64,000 nt of DNA from Oceanospirillaceae bacterium (GTDB lineage Bacteria; Pseudomonadota; Gammaproteobacteria; Pseudomonadales; Balneatricaceae), in assembly GCA_013215505.1 (NCBI GenBank), contig JABSQZ010000023.1, positions 1 to 64,000 on the forward strand. Direction: 5' to 3'. The notes beneath the pieces were generated by a model that was given only the letters and a program-made list of their open reading frames with translations, ran no database searches and was not told the origin of the DNA. A program made the position numbers and the translations under genes. Each line of letters begins with the position of its first letter. The stretch's first letter is position 1. Below are positions 26,720-35,202 of this stretch, one piece after another.

Positions 26720-29700
26720 TTGGCAGTCGCAAGCTGGAGAAATAACCCGAGAGGAAAGGCGTCTTACCCCCGTTCACCCTCAGCAGTAACTTTACTTTTT
26801 CACCTTTATCTTCCAAACTCAACAATGAATTAGAAGGTTGCCCAAGTGGCACCGCGCCTAAAGTATCGGCCAGTTTAAACCAATTCCAAAAACCGACAAA
26901 ACTCACTCTCAGAAAATGATTATCTACCGTTTTCAGCTCCAGCTCTAAGTTTTGTGTATTACCGGGGGCCGTCGGCCAACTCATAGGCGACCAGATCGAA
27001 GGGCCGTTACGGTAACTATAAATTTTTCGGTCCTGCTGTAATGCTATTTCCAGGAATCCAGGACTCATATCTTCGGCGCGTATTGAAAATTCAATTTTTA
27101 ATTCTCCAGCGCTGTACAAGCGCCGCTGAATATCCCGCACTTTAGTCAGAAAATGGTTCAGTTTACTATTCAGTAGCATAGGCTCTGAGTCGATGAAAGT
27201 CGGTAAGCTCAGCTGCCCTTGCGCACCTTGAGTGAAGCCCCCCAAATAGTCACTTTTGAACTGGTCGACAATACCATTGACAGCAAAAAACTCTTCAAAA
27301 GCTTCTCTGCTGGCGTCTTGCAGCGCTTGTGGGGCAAATGGATAGTGATCCGCGAGTCGGTTCTGGTAAACAGTTAACACATTTGTCTGCCACTGCAAAT
27401 TGATAAAAGCCCTTACTTCACCCATAGCGATACGGTTTAGTTGATGGGCACTGTCCGCAAGATAGTTAGAGAGTAATTTATCTGAAAAGCTAGCGGCTAA
27501 CTCTTGCATTCGAAGTAATGGATTGACCCCTGTCCCAGCGTCTAACTGCTGCAGTAGACTGGAACCGCGCGGCCCTTGCTCTAGCGCTGTATCTATCCAC
27601 TCTAAAGCTTCGCTAATCTGCGCCAGGGCGATGTCCACCGGCCTGACCCCCTGATCGTCCGCTCTCATCAGTTGCTGCTGCCCGGCAAAGGGCCGGGCAA
27701 TGGTTTTGGCCATCTTCAGGGCGCTGGCCTGCATTTCCTGCATTAATTTCAGCTGTTGTGGGTCATCACCGACTGCATCTTCAGCTGCATCCGCTTTTGT
27801 CTGCTTAGACGTTTCTAGCAAACCGAGCAAATTGGTGTGACGAGATATAAGTTGCTGCAACTTCAGAAGGGGTGAAAACTTGACGTCCCCCATCAAAGTC
27901 AGTGAGTTCCTGATTTGCGTGGTTCCCTCTGCAGCCGACAAGTTTATACTGTTATAAAAGTCTTGCCACACGGTGATGTAATCTTCAATATAAAGCCGCT
28001 TTAGTTCCTGATTGATTCTGCTCAGTTGCGACTGACTGGTAATTTTCCCAACAACTTCTTCAAAACCTTTGATTTCGTCAATGGCTAACTGAAACTCACC
28101 ACCTAGCATCAACTGTTCAAAGCCATCTCTGGTATAAATAAATGGCATCAGGTAGCCACTATAACCCTGAGAATAATTAAACAACAAATTAGCTTTGTGA
28201 CCTAAACTATCCCGCAGGTCTACCCTGCGACTAAAGCCGGGACGCTGCAACATATACTGATACAGTATCTCACTTACATCTTCTGATGAAAGTGATGCCT
28301 TGACTATTCCAATCAGAGGTTGATGATCTTCAGGGGGGGTGATACCCGGGCGCAGCCCTTCAGCTAAAAGTATTCGAAATTTTTCCAGAGTTGCCGGGTC
28401 TCCCTCTCCCTCCTCCTTCAGCGAGTCGCTATAATATTTTTCAAGCACTTCGATACTCTGGCGCTGCGGATCGTACAATCGCTTGTATAAATTGTACAGC
28501 TCTATGGTTTTTAATTTATCTTCCAGCTGGTTATAGACAAACATATCTTTAAGTAAATAGTCGCGTAAAGCCGGGAGCAGTAACTGTTTCAGACCCTGTT
28601 GATAACTGAGTTCCACAGCCGGCTGAATACTCGGATTGGGCAGCCAGTTAACAACATACCAAGGTCTCTGGTCGGTGTAGATATTCTTGATATCTCGCAG
28701 CTCACTCAAGCGGTAGATAGGCACGCTAAGATCATCAATATTTTCATTGGAATGCTGTAAATCTTCCTGATATTTCTCTAGTTGCAATTGAGCTCTTGCA
28801 TCCAAGCCCCGAAAAAAATCATAGTTATATTTTATCAAGCCAATAAATATGGCCAGTGATAACAGCAGAGCGCTACTAAACAATATAGCTATCAATCGAT
28901 AGCTGTTTTCGCGCCTGTTATTTACACCGACCAGACTCGCTTCAGCAATTATCTTGCCTTTAAATAATTGTTTATTAAATAACGATCTGCCGGATTCATC
29001 AGATCTTTGGCTGTAATTCTCGTAGCCTAGTTCAGAGGCCAGTAATAAGCTCAGTTTGTCTACACTTGGTTGATCACTACCGCTATTGGTGAAGAAATAA
29101 CCTCGAAAATTAAGACTGCTCTCTTCGAAGTGATTATCGGCGTATAACAGTCTGAAATATTGCTGCAATTCAGTTTTGATTAAAGCAAACTGGTAGGGCC
29201 CAACTAAAATGGATTCCCGGTACTGGCTGTTTAACTGGGCTTTTAAGCCTGAGGTTGTCTGTAAAAAAAGCTGGCTTTGAATCTGATTAAAAGACTGGAC
29301 AAACCAAGCCTCGTCGTACCCTTGCTTTGCCACTTCCATCAGGCCTCCCAGAGGCTCCTCAAGGCGTTGGTCGTCAAAGCAAGAAAAGAGTCGCTGTAAG
29401 TCACTGACTGCTGAAAAATCAGTCAGTACATTATAAATTGGCAAATTGAGCCGCAGCGCTTTGTTGCAGCGCCCGATCAATTTTCGGACTTGTTTGGTTT
29501 GCGCCGCTATCTGTGGCTGCTGCTGTTGCAAAAGCCAGCTGACAGATTCACTGACAAGCACACCATTCGCCCCCTGTCTGGGTCGATACTTATACAAACA
29601 ATTGAGTAACAACTCGACACTTTCGTCAAAATAGTCGCAGTCAAACTGACCAATCGACGCAATCACTGCAAACTCACTGACCCAAAACTCGACCACACTC

Positions 29701-30131
29701 GGTAACTCTGTATCACTATTCTCAGTCAGTGGTTCGAACCCCATCTCTATTAACAGCTGACTATTGTTCTCGCTAGTTTGGTTAAGCAGTAAATACCATG
29801 GCGTTGCATAACTATCACTGCCGACCTGAGAGCCGCGACTGGCGCGTTGAAACTGCTGCAGTAACTTGCGCCTGACAAACTTCAATCTCTCTCTCTCGGT
29901 CTGTTGTTCAGTATCTAATTTTTCTGGACTCAGTTTTAGGTATAATATATACAGCAGACAACTCAACAGACAGGCCAGACTGAGTATGCCAACACTAATA
30001 GTCAACACCTGCCAGGGAAGCACTAAGCCCCACCAGTTAACATACCAAACTCCCAACATGGCAGAGCCAGCTAATACTAAGGTCAATAACACAAATAACC
30101 AGATGCGGGCCTTATTTTTGTTCTTCGCCAC
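26709..30131 (-). CDS. tssM: T6SS membrane-complex protein TssM (IcmF) with lost P-loop
   Basis: A 1140-residue inner-membrane protein. Two spans lie at about 9-65 and a third near 405-425, followed by the large periplasmic part with IcmF-type domains that contacts TssJ. The cytoplasmic domain has the framework PWYLLL and later GVLVSESVSWLL and YNVLTDF, but at 111-131 the Walker A loop (GxxxxGKT) is replaced by NQTSENNSQ, and the Walker B region reads SIGQF. Nucleotide binding is therefore unlikely. TssM, TssL and TssJ form the envelope channel. The start is GTG, sharing one base with the tssL stop. Confidence 0.93.
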   Translation of the reverse strand: MAKNKNKARIWLFVLLTLVLAGSAMLGVWYVNWWGLVLPWQVLTISVGILSLACLLSCLLYILYLKLSPEKLDTEQQTERERLKFVRRKLLQQFQRASRGSQVGSDSYATPWYLLLNQTSENNSQLLIEMGFEPLTENSDTELPSVVEFWVSEFAVIASIGQFDCDYFDESVELLLNCLYKYRPRQGANGVLVSESVSWLLQQQQPQIAAQTKQVRKLIGRCNKALRLNLPIYNVLTDFSAVSDLQRLFSCFDDQRLEEPLGGLMEVAKQGYDEAWFVQSFNQIQSQLFLQTTSGLKAQLNSQYRESILVGPYQFALIKTELQQYFRLLYADNHFEESSLNFRGYFFTNSGSDQPSVDKLSLLLASELGYENYSQRSDESGRSLFNKQLFKGKIIAEASLVGVNNRRENSYRLIAILFSSALLLSLAIFIGLIKYNYDFFRGLDARAQLQLEKYQEDLQHSNENIDDLSVPIYRLSELRDIKNIYTDQRPWYVVNWLPNPSIQPAVELSYQQGLKQLLLPALRDYLLKDMFVYNQLEDKLKTIELYNLYKRLYDPQRQSIEVLEKYYSDSLKEEGEGDPATLEKFRILLAEGLRPGITPPEDHQPLIGIVKASLSSEDVSEILYQYMLQRPGFSRRVDLRDSLGHKANLLFNYSQGYSGYLMPFIYTRDGFEQLMLGGEFQLAIDEIKGFEEVVGKITSQSQLSRINQELKRLYIEDYITVWQDFYNSINLSAAEGTTQIRNSLTLMGDVKFSPLLKLQQLISRHTNLLGLLETSKQTKADAAEDAVGDDPQQLKLMQEMQASALKMAKTIARPFAGQQQLMRADDQGVRPVDIALAQISEALEWIDTALEQGPRGSSLLQQLDAGTGVNPLLRMQELAASFSDKLLSNYLADSAHQLNRIAMGEVRAFINLQWQTNVLTVYQNRLADHYPFAPQALQDASREAFEEFFAVNGIVDQFKSDYLGGFTQGAQGQLSLPTFIDSEPMLLNSKLNHFLTKVRDIQRRLYSAGELKIEFSIRAEDMSPGFLEIALQQDRKIYSYRNGPSIWSPMSWPTAPGNTQNLELELKTVDNHFLRVSFVGFWNWFKLADTLGAVPLGQPSNSLLSLEDKGEKVKLLLRVNGGKTPFLSGYFSSLRLPSEL

Positions 30132-31318
30132 TATTTCGCCTCACTTTTTGTGTGGTAATAATAGGAAACATCCGTAAATCCCAGATCCCGCAAACTTTTA
30201 ATTAGCACTTCAGCGCGAGATTCGCTCTGCGGCTGCAGCACCACCCTGTATTTGTCACGAATAAAGATAACTTGTGCACCGTACTGCTGTATGTGTTCTC
30301 GACGCAAAAATTGAATGGCCTTTAACCTCGATGTGAAAGCCGCTATCTCAAGGGTCAGGTCCAAACTAGTCTGACGCATTTTGGCCGCTTTTGTGGCAAT
30401 GCTTTTGACTCTTGAAATATTTAGTTTACGGGCTTTCAAGCCTTCCAACATCTCGCTTTCAACACTCCTGTAAACTACCTCAATACCTTGTTTATCCAAC
30501 AGATGATTGCGATTAAAAGTTGCCAGTGTAGTGAAACTGACGGCGCGTTCCCGGTAATCAGACTGGTACAAGTAACTGGAGCCACCCAAGAGTATGACTA
30601 CGACACAGATTAACAGCACCAGTTGCATCATGAAGTTTATTCGAGCGCGAGGTTTTCTTTGCTTAGGCAGCGCCGGTGACGCGATTTCATCCAGCTTTAT
30701 CACTGCCTTTTTTTCAAAAATAACCTGTTCAATTCGATACATGATATCTTCTAATTGCTCACGTCCTTCGTGACGGTACTGCCCGCGAAAACCTATCCTG
30801 AGAAATATGTAAACCAATTCAAGTAAGTCATGTAACAACTTTGGCTGGAGCAGTGCTTTTTCTGTCACTACGAAGAACTGTTCACCTCCATCTCGCATGC
30901 CAAATAAATCACTAACCAGTGTATGATTCTCCCAACTGCTCTGTTCTCCCCAACTGCCGTGCAGAATAAACTCATCCAGTACAATACAAAATAAAAAGCA
31001 ACATTTTTCTGCGACCGAAGGTGGGTAGTTCAATTTACTTATTTGATGTTTCAGCTCGGTTATCTGCGCCACTAAGGTTTTTCTAAACCGATACATATCG
31101 CTGGGGTACTCCATTCTGGAGAGCACCACACAATCAGAGAGCAACAGTGTGCCAGCACTGAGTAATGGATTGTCGTAATCTTTGAAACTTCCCAGTTCAC
31201 TAAGATTCAACTCTCGATTTTTCAGTGGCGCAGCCGCCGCTAAACTGAGCGATTTTAATTGTATGCGCTCACCTCGTGAAACTTCTATCGTCTCTTCATC
31301 GAGAAAATCCATCGACAT
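30131..31318 (-). CDS. tssL: T6SS membrane-complex protein TssL (DotU) with C-terminal periplasmic extension
   Basis: A 395-residue protein. The cytoplasmic DotU domain (about 50-200) has DNPLLSAGTLLLS, LDEFILHGSWGEQSSWE and YIFLRIGFRGQYR. A single span lies at about 228-252. The remaining 140 residues are periplasmic; there is no OmpA peptidoglycan-binding motif, and the last 55 (KYRVVLQPQSESRAEVLIKS) faintly recall SPOR domains. TssL binds TssM and the TssK baseplate linker. It starts 6 nt after tssK. Confidence 0.92.
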   Translation of the reverse strand: MSMDFLDEETIEVSRGERIQLKSLSLAAAAPLKNRELNLSELGSFKDYDNPLLSAGTLLLSDCVVLSRMEYPSDMYRFRKTLVAQITELKHQISKLNYPPSVAEKCCFLFCIVLDEFILHGSWGEQSSWENHTLVSDLFGMRDGGEQFFVVTEKALLQPKLLHDLLELVYIFLRIGFRGQYRHEGREQLEDIMYRIEQVIFEKKAVIKLDEIASPALPKQRKPRARINFMMQLVLLICVVVILLGGSSYLYQSDYRERAVSFTTLATFNRNHLLDKQGIEVVYRSVESEMLEGLKARKLNISRVKSIATKAAKMRQTSLDLTLEIAAFTSRLKAIQFLRREHIQQYGAQVIFIRDKYRVVLQPQSESRAEVLIKSLRDLGFTDVSYYYHTKSEAK

Positions 31319-31324
31319 CTGCTA

Positions 31325-32650
31325 TTATCCTAACGCGTAAAGCTTTAATTGAAGGTCCGGTATTCTCGCATCTATATGAGCCACTATAGGTTCGCGCTTA
31401 TCCATTAGCTCACGCCAGAATTTATGGTGTGTATCTATCTCTACATAACAGACATCATTGCGCGGTTTAAGCTCAGACGGTGCCACTTGTAGCGCGCTCA
31501 AAGGTACTCCGGATAGACCGTTCCTTACCACTTCTGCAATCTGGCTTATACCGCAAAGCTTACAGGCACTGGGAAATAGCTTGATCAAATTTGCCGCCCC
31601 AATGCTCGACTCCACGCAGAGCACAAATCGATAATTCTCCATCATATGAATGTCCGCTATTGCAGTTCTCAGCAAGCGGCGTTTTTCAAACAACTTGTCA
31701 TCCCAGCTAAACTCTTTGACTTTGTCACTTTGTACCAGCGATAGCTGCTGGCGCAACTTGGCAAATAGTGGCAAAAACACCGAGCTGAGATCTTTGCTTG
31801 GCAAGACTGACGGTCTTCCGCTTACCTCTGAGCTAAAAGTACTGAGTTCGGCACTTAACGCCGTCAATTTCGTATAAACTTCTTCGACACTTGTCTCGCT
31901 ATTTTGCAACGTCAGGTGCAACCAGGGGATCCAACGATTGAGCGTCTGTAACCACAAATACTCCTGCATCAACGTCTGATCACTTTTGCGATCACGCCCC
32001 GCCTCGATTCTTCTGACCACCGCACTGGCACGTGTTTCAATCAGCACTTGAATCTCTTTCAGTCGCTCTGTGATTATCTGCGAGGCGCCATAATGCAATG
32101 CCGTGCAGATGAAGCTCTGATCTAAAATAACCGCGCCGCTCTCGCGCCTCTCCAATAATCTGGCAATGGCGATGGTATTTAGCCCTGAGCAGTCCTCACC
32201 CTCAAGTATTAAACGTACATTGGTCTGCGCCAAATCTGTCTCTATACTGTTGCTGCCTATCTCACTACTGTCGTAGATCCTTGCGGACTCGGTGTAGTAG
32301 CGTCTGTTATCAGCTGCAACGCCACTTTCTGCCTCCCCTTCAATCACCATTGGCAGTGCCAGTAAAATCTTTTTATCGACACTCCCCTCCGGTATTTCCA
32401 GTAACAGCTCCCTGTCACTTTCAAAATAGCTACCGTCGGCGAATACGCCCTTACAGTATCTAAGTGAAAACTGACCAATTTTGAGGCGTTCTCTGTCTGT
32501 TTCTATTGCCATTATTCCGTAGTTATTTCCCGCACCATGAGCGGCCACATATTGCTCGATATAGTGGCTAAAGTATCTCTCTTGCTGCTGAAAATGCTGC
32601 GGGGCAATGAACATTCCCTCGCCCCAAATTACCTTACGATTTCTTTTCAA
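31325..32650 (-). CDS. tssK: T6SS baseplate linker TssK
   Basis: A 441-residue TssK. The N-terminal shoulder has VIWGEGMFIAPQHFQQQERY, diagnostic of the family, and the middle and C-terminal regions keep the expected spacing to the end EIDTHHKFWRELM. Trimers of TssK join the baseplate wedge to TssL/TssM. The start codon is TTG at 32648-32650 with GAGGA 7 nt upstream; there is no better ATG. It follows tssJ by 10 nt. Confidence 0.94.
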   Translation of the reverse strand: MKRNRKVIWGEGMFIAPQHFQQQERYFSHYIEQYVAAHGAGNNYGIMAIETDRERLKIGQFSLRYCKGVFADGSYFESDRELLLEIPEGSVDKKILLALPMVIEGEAESGVAADNRRYYTESARIYDSSEIGSNSIETDLAQTNVRLILEGEDCSGLNTIAIARLLERRESGAVILDQSFICTALHYGASQIITERLKEIQVLIETRASAVVRRIEAGRDRKSDQTLMQEYLWLQTLNRWIPWLHLTLQNSETSVEEVYTKLTALSAELSTFSSEVSGRPSVLPSKDLSSVFLPLFAKLRQQLSLVQSDKVKEFSWDDKLFEKRRLLRTAIADIHMMENYRFVLCVESSIGAANLIKLFPSACKLCGISQIAEVVRNGLSGVPLSALQVAPSELKPRNDVCYVEIDTHHKFWRELMDKREPIVAHIDARIPDLQLKLYALG

Positions 32651-32660
32651 ATGACTTTCC

Positions 32661-33158
32661 TCAAAACAACTGCCACCAAGATTTCTCGGCTGGTTTATCT
32701 TCTAGCGACAGGTCTATTGATAAACCGTTGACATTCACCAAAACAACTTTCAAATCTGGTTCTTCTTCAAGTTTTACCAGCGCTCGCCCGTTGGCTTCTC
32801 GATACTCAGCGAACTCCGCAAATACCCCTAAGTAGCGAGTAGATCTTTGTATTTCCAATTTAAGGCTGTGCTCCCCTGGCAACATAGGATCTATATAAAG
32901 CACATCCACTAATGAAGCGCCCAACGCCTTGCGATCGTCTATATAAATATCAATGAACTCACTGTTAGTAAACGCCCCAGGTTCTCGCAGCTGGTAAAAC
33001 CTCAGCGCCAAGGGGTGATAGGAATACTCGCCGTATGGGTTGACCTTAGAGCCCACTATGATTGTGCTCTGAACACTAAAGGGCAGAATGCTAATCGGTG
33101 GTGGTGTAGAGGAGCACCCCGCTAAAATGAGTAGCAGCATTATCGCTAGACTACGCAT
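32661..33158 (-). CDS. tssJ: T6SS outer-membrane lipoprotein TssJ
   Basis: A 165-residue lipoprotein with signal sequence MRSLAIMLLLILAGC; the lipobox LAGC puts the lipidated cysteine at residue 15. The rest is the small transthyretin-like beta sandwich of TssJ, with PLALRFYQLR and VLYIDPMLPGE typical of the family. It anchors TssM to the outer membrane. The ATG shares one base with the fha stop codon. Confidence 0.92.
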   Translation of the reverse strand: MRSLAIMLLLILAGCSSTPPPISILPFSVQSTIIVGSKVNPYGEYSYHPLALRFYQLREPGAFTNSEFIDIYIDDRKALGASLVDVLYIDPMLPGEHSLKLEIQRSTRYLGVFAEFAEYREANGRALVKLEEEPDLKVVLVNVNGLSIDLSLEDKPAEKSWWQLF

Positions 33159-34132
33159 TACACTTTTCTCCTTAGTTCTTCTAAAAATATAGAGGTGAAC
33201 TGTCGATGAAACTCACGACGCTCCAGTTTACGTTTGAACTGTTTTCTATAGAGTCGCCAATATTTTTTATCGCGACTGCCCCAGCCTGAAATTGAGTCTT
33301 TAAACATCTCCTCTAAAAACTCCGGAGAGAGCTCTTCAATAAATTTGTCCATACTACTATTCACACACTCTACTATGACATCGTAATTGTGCAGACTGTT
33401 ATTGTCTGACTGCTGCGCCATCAGCTGAGTGATTTGCATTAAGTTTTGCCTGAGTAACCCCAGTTGCGCAGAATTGTCATTTTCCACTGTCAGACCTTGA
33501 TTATAGGAGCTGTGGGCATCTTGCATCTGCAAGCCCTCTTCGAAGGGGTCGAGTCCCACCTGCACTTCATCAAGCAAACTTTGAGTGTTAAACAGGTCCG
33601 TGCTGTCGTTTTTGATACGACCACTGTCGTGGCTCTCAAATTCTTCTATAAAGCCATCACTGGTCTCGTCTCGCATTCGCAAACGCTCCGAATCTATGGC
33701 ACCGGTATCGGAAAAATCCAGATCATCCAGCGAAAATAGCGGATCGCTAGTCGCCTGTTCATCGAAGGCAGTCCCTATATCCAGTTCGATGTCTGTCTCC
33801 TCGTTGACCAGTGCCGACATATTACTGATTAACATCACATAACCGCCGAGCTTCCATACGTCTCCATCATTGATGTTTTTATACTGTCCACGTTTCAATA
33901 CAGCACCATTAATGGTCAGTCCATTGGTACTCTTGTTCACCACTTGATAGCGCCCATTACTATCCAAACTTATCTGAGCATGAACTCTGGATAAGGTTTT
34001 AGAAAAGTCCGGCAACTGTATAGTGCAGTCATAAGCACGTCCTATACTGCCGCCTTCAGCAGGTAACACTAACTGACGGCTGGCCACTTGTTCTGTTTCC
34101 GGCACTTCCACTAGCTGGATATTGATACTCAT
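33158..34132 (-). CDS. tagH: T6SS FHA-domain regulator (TagH/Fha)
   Basis: About 324 residues. The N-terminal FHA domain (about 20-100) has GRAYDC, SRVHA and NKSTNG, the phosphothreonine-binding loops. A long acidic linker (about 105-230) follows, then a C-terminal T6SS-specific helical region ending GWGSRDKKYWRLYRKQF. In relatives a phosphorylated Fha promotes T6SS assembly; the kinase encoded downstream is the obvious partner. The ATG at 34132 overlaps the upstream stop as ATGA and is preferred over an earlier in-frame ATG at 34150. Confidence 0.9.
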   Translation of the reverse strand: MSINIQLVEVPETEQVASRQLVLPAEGGSIGRAYDCTIQLPDFSKTLSRVHAQISLDSNGRYQVVNKSTNGLTINGAVLKRGQYKNINDGDVWKLGGYVMLISNMSALVNEETDIELDIGTAFDEQATSDPLFSLDDLDFSDTGAIDSERLRMRDETSDGFIEEFESHDSGRIKNDSTDLFNTQSLLDEVQVGLDPFEEGLQMQDAHSSYNQGLTVENDNSAQLGLLRQNLMQITQLMAQQSDNNSLHNYDVIVECVNSSMDKFIEELSPEFLEEMFKDSISGWGSRDKKYWRLYRKQFKRKLERREFHRQFTSIFLEELRRKV

Positions 34133-34860
34133 GAAGCTTCTCGCATACAACTTGCTAATGACTTATTAAACACGGTTAAAAAATTCGGATTGAGCCTGAT
34201 AAATGCTTTTGAAAAATGCACACTTAAATCTTTCTTACGCACCTTAATACGCTTAAAATAATCTAGCGGGATAGCCATTTTTTTCATTGAATGCTCGAAC
34301 ACTTTCTCATATTCCAGCGCCACGTCTATCTGCCGACGCCAGAGCATTTGTAACAGGGCGTCAGCATCTCTGGGTTTCTTCACAACATTGTAACCGTTTT
34401 TCTTTAAAAACAGCCATTTAGTGGTATTAAATTTTGCTCCGTAGCGGGCTTGAAACTTAGCAGATTGCTCCTGCATATTTAGCGAGGTCCCCGGCGCGAT
34501 AAACCACGAGAGGTCCAGTGAAGCCACTGGGTCTGAAGGCACTGCGTATTTCGCGCGGGAGGCGCTGTTCGCCCCGGCGAAAAAACCGTCCATCTCGCTG
34601 GCCTCTACCAGCAATTGCGCTTTGTCCCAGCGCATCATATTAAGCTGATAGGGCTGCCCCATGTTGCGCAAGGTACACTGGACTCTCTGTACGGCTATTC
34701 CAGCTATTTTTCCGTCGTCTAAGGTCTGATAGGGAGGCCAATTCTGAGTCGCTAGTTGTAATCGCTCGACAGCTTGCACTGTCGGGCTGGCGAGCCCTAA
34801 CAATATTAGTCCGGCGCAAAAAATACCGACGATACTGCGCCTGCCGCTGAAGCCTGCCAT
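34129..34860 (-). CDS. Family-3 periplasmic solute-binding protein in the T6SS operon
   Basis: From the chosen start, 243 residues. The signal peptide is MAGFSGRRSIVGIFCAGLILLGLASPTVQA. The mature part resembles SBP_bac_3 proteins: LATQNWPPYQTLDDGKIAGIAVQRVQ, RWDKAQLLVEASEMDGFFAG and a final KAFIRLNPNFLTVFNKSL. The start was set by the signal peptide; the frame is open upstream to a TTG at 34956. Such proteins bind amino acids or act as sensors, but are not usual in T6SS clusters. The 4-nt overlap with fha shows it is truly part of the operon. No transporter partner is nearby. Confidence 0.8.
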   Translation of the reverse strand: MAGFSGRRSIVGIFCAGLILLGLASPTVQAVERLQLATQNWPPYQTLDDGKIAGIAVQRVQCTLRNMGQPYQLNMMRWDKAQLLVEASEMDGFFAGANSASRAKYAVPSDPVASLDLSWFIAPGTSLNMQEQSAKFQARYGAKFNTTKWLFLKKNGYNVVKKPRDADALLQMLWRRQIDVALEYEKVFEHSMKKMAIPLDYFKRIKVRKKDLSVHFSKAFIRLNPNFLTVFNKSLASCMREAS

Positions 34861-35202
34861 CGATTCATCAATGCCAGCTGCAAGCTTTAAGCTACCGGTA
34901 AAGCTAAATAAATTTTCCATCATCAACATATCATCACTAACATTTCTGGTCCCCAATCCGGATCGCGATTTTGCACACCGCCACGGTGTCCCACTAAAAA
35001 AGCGGAGCCAAAGTGTAACTCAATCAAATCAAACTTACTGCTTATCAATTTCGCTTCCTTAAATCCAATAGGTTACAGAGTGACTCTGCTTAATTCGCGA
35101 CCTATTGGGCTGAGTTTCAGCACCCGCCGTTGCGCCCATTGCGGCAGTCGCCAGTGTGCAAGGGGGAACCCTGATATCTGCCGCTGGCGTTGCTTTGATA
35201 TA
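34861..35202. other. Gap between clpV and the fha-tssM operon, with a dyad at 34975-34989
   Basis: About 340 nt separating two blocks of T6SS genes on the same strand. The perfect inverted repeat ACACCG-CCA-CGGTGT at 34975-34989 lies upstream of the solute-binding protein gene and may be an operator. No strong sigma70 or sigma54 promoter was found. The interval suggests a second transcription unit for the binding protein, fha, tssJ-K-L-M and kinase genes. Confidence 0.4.
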
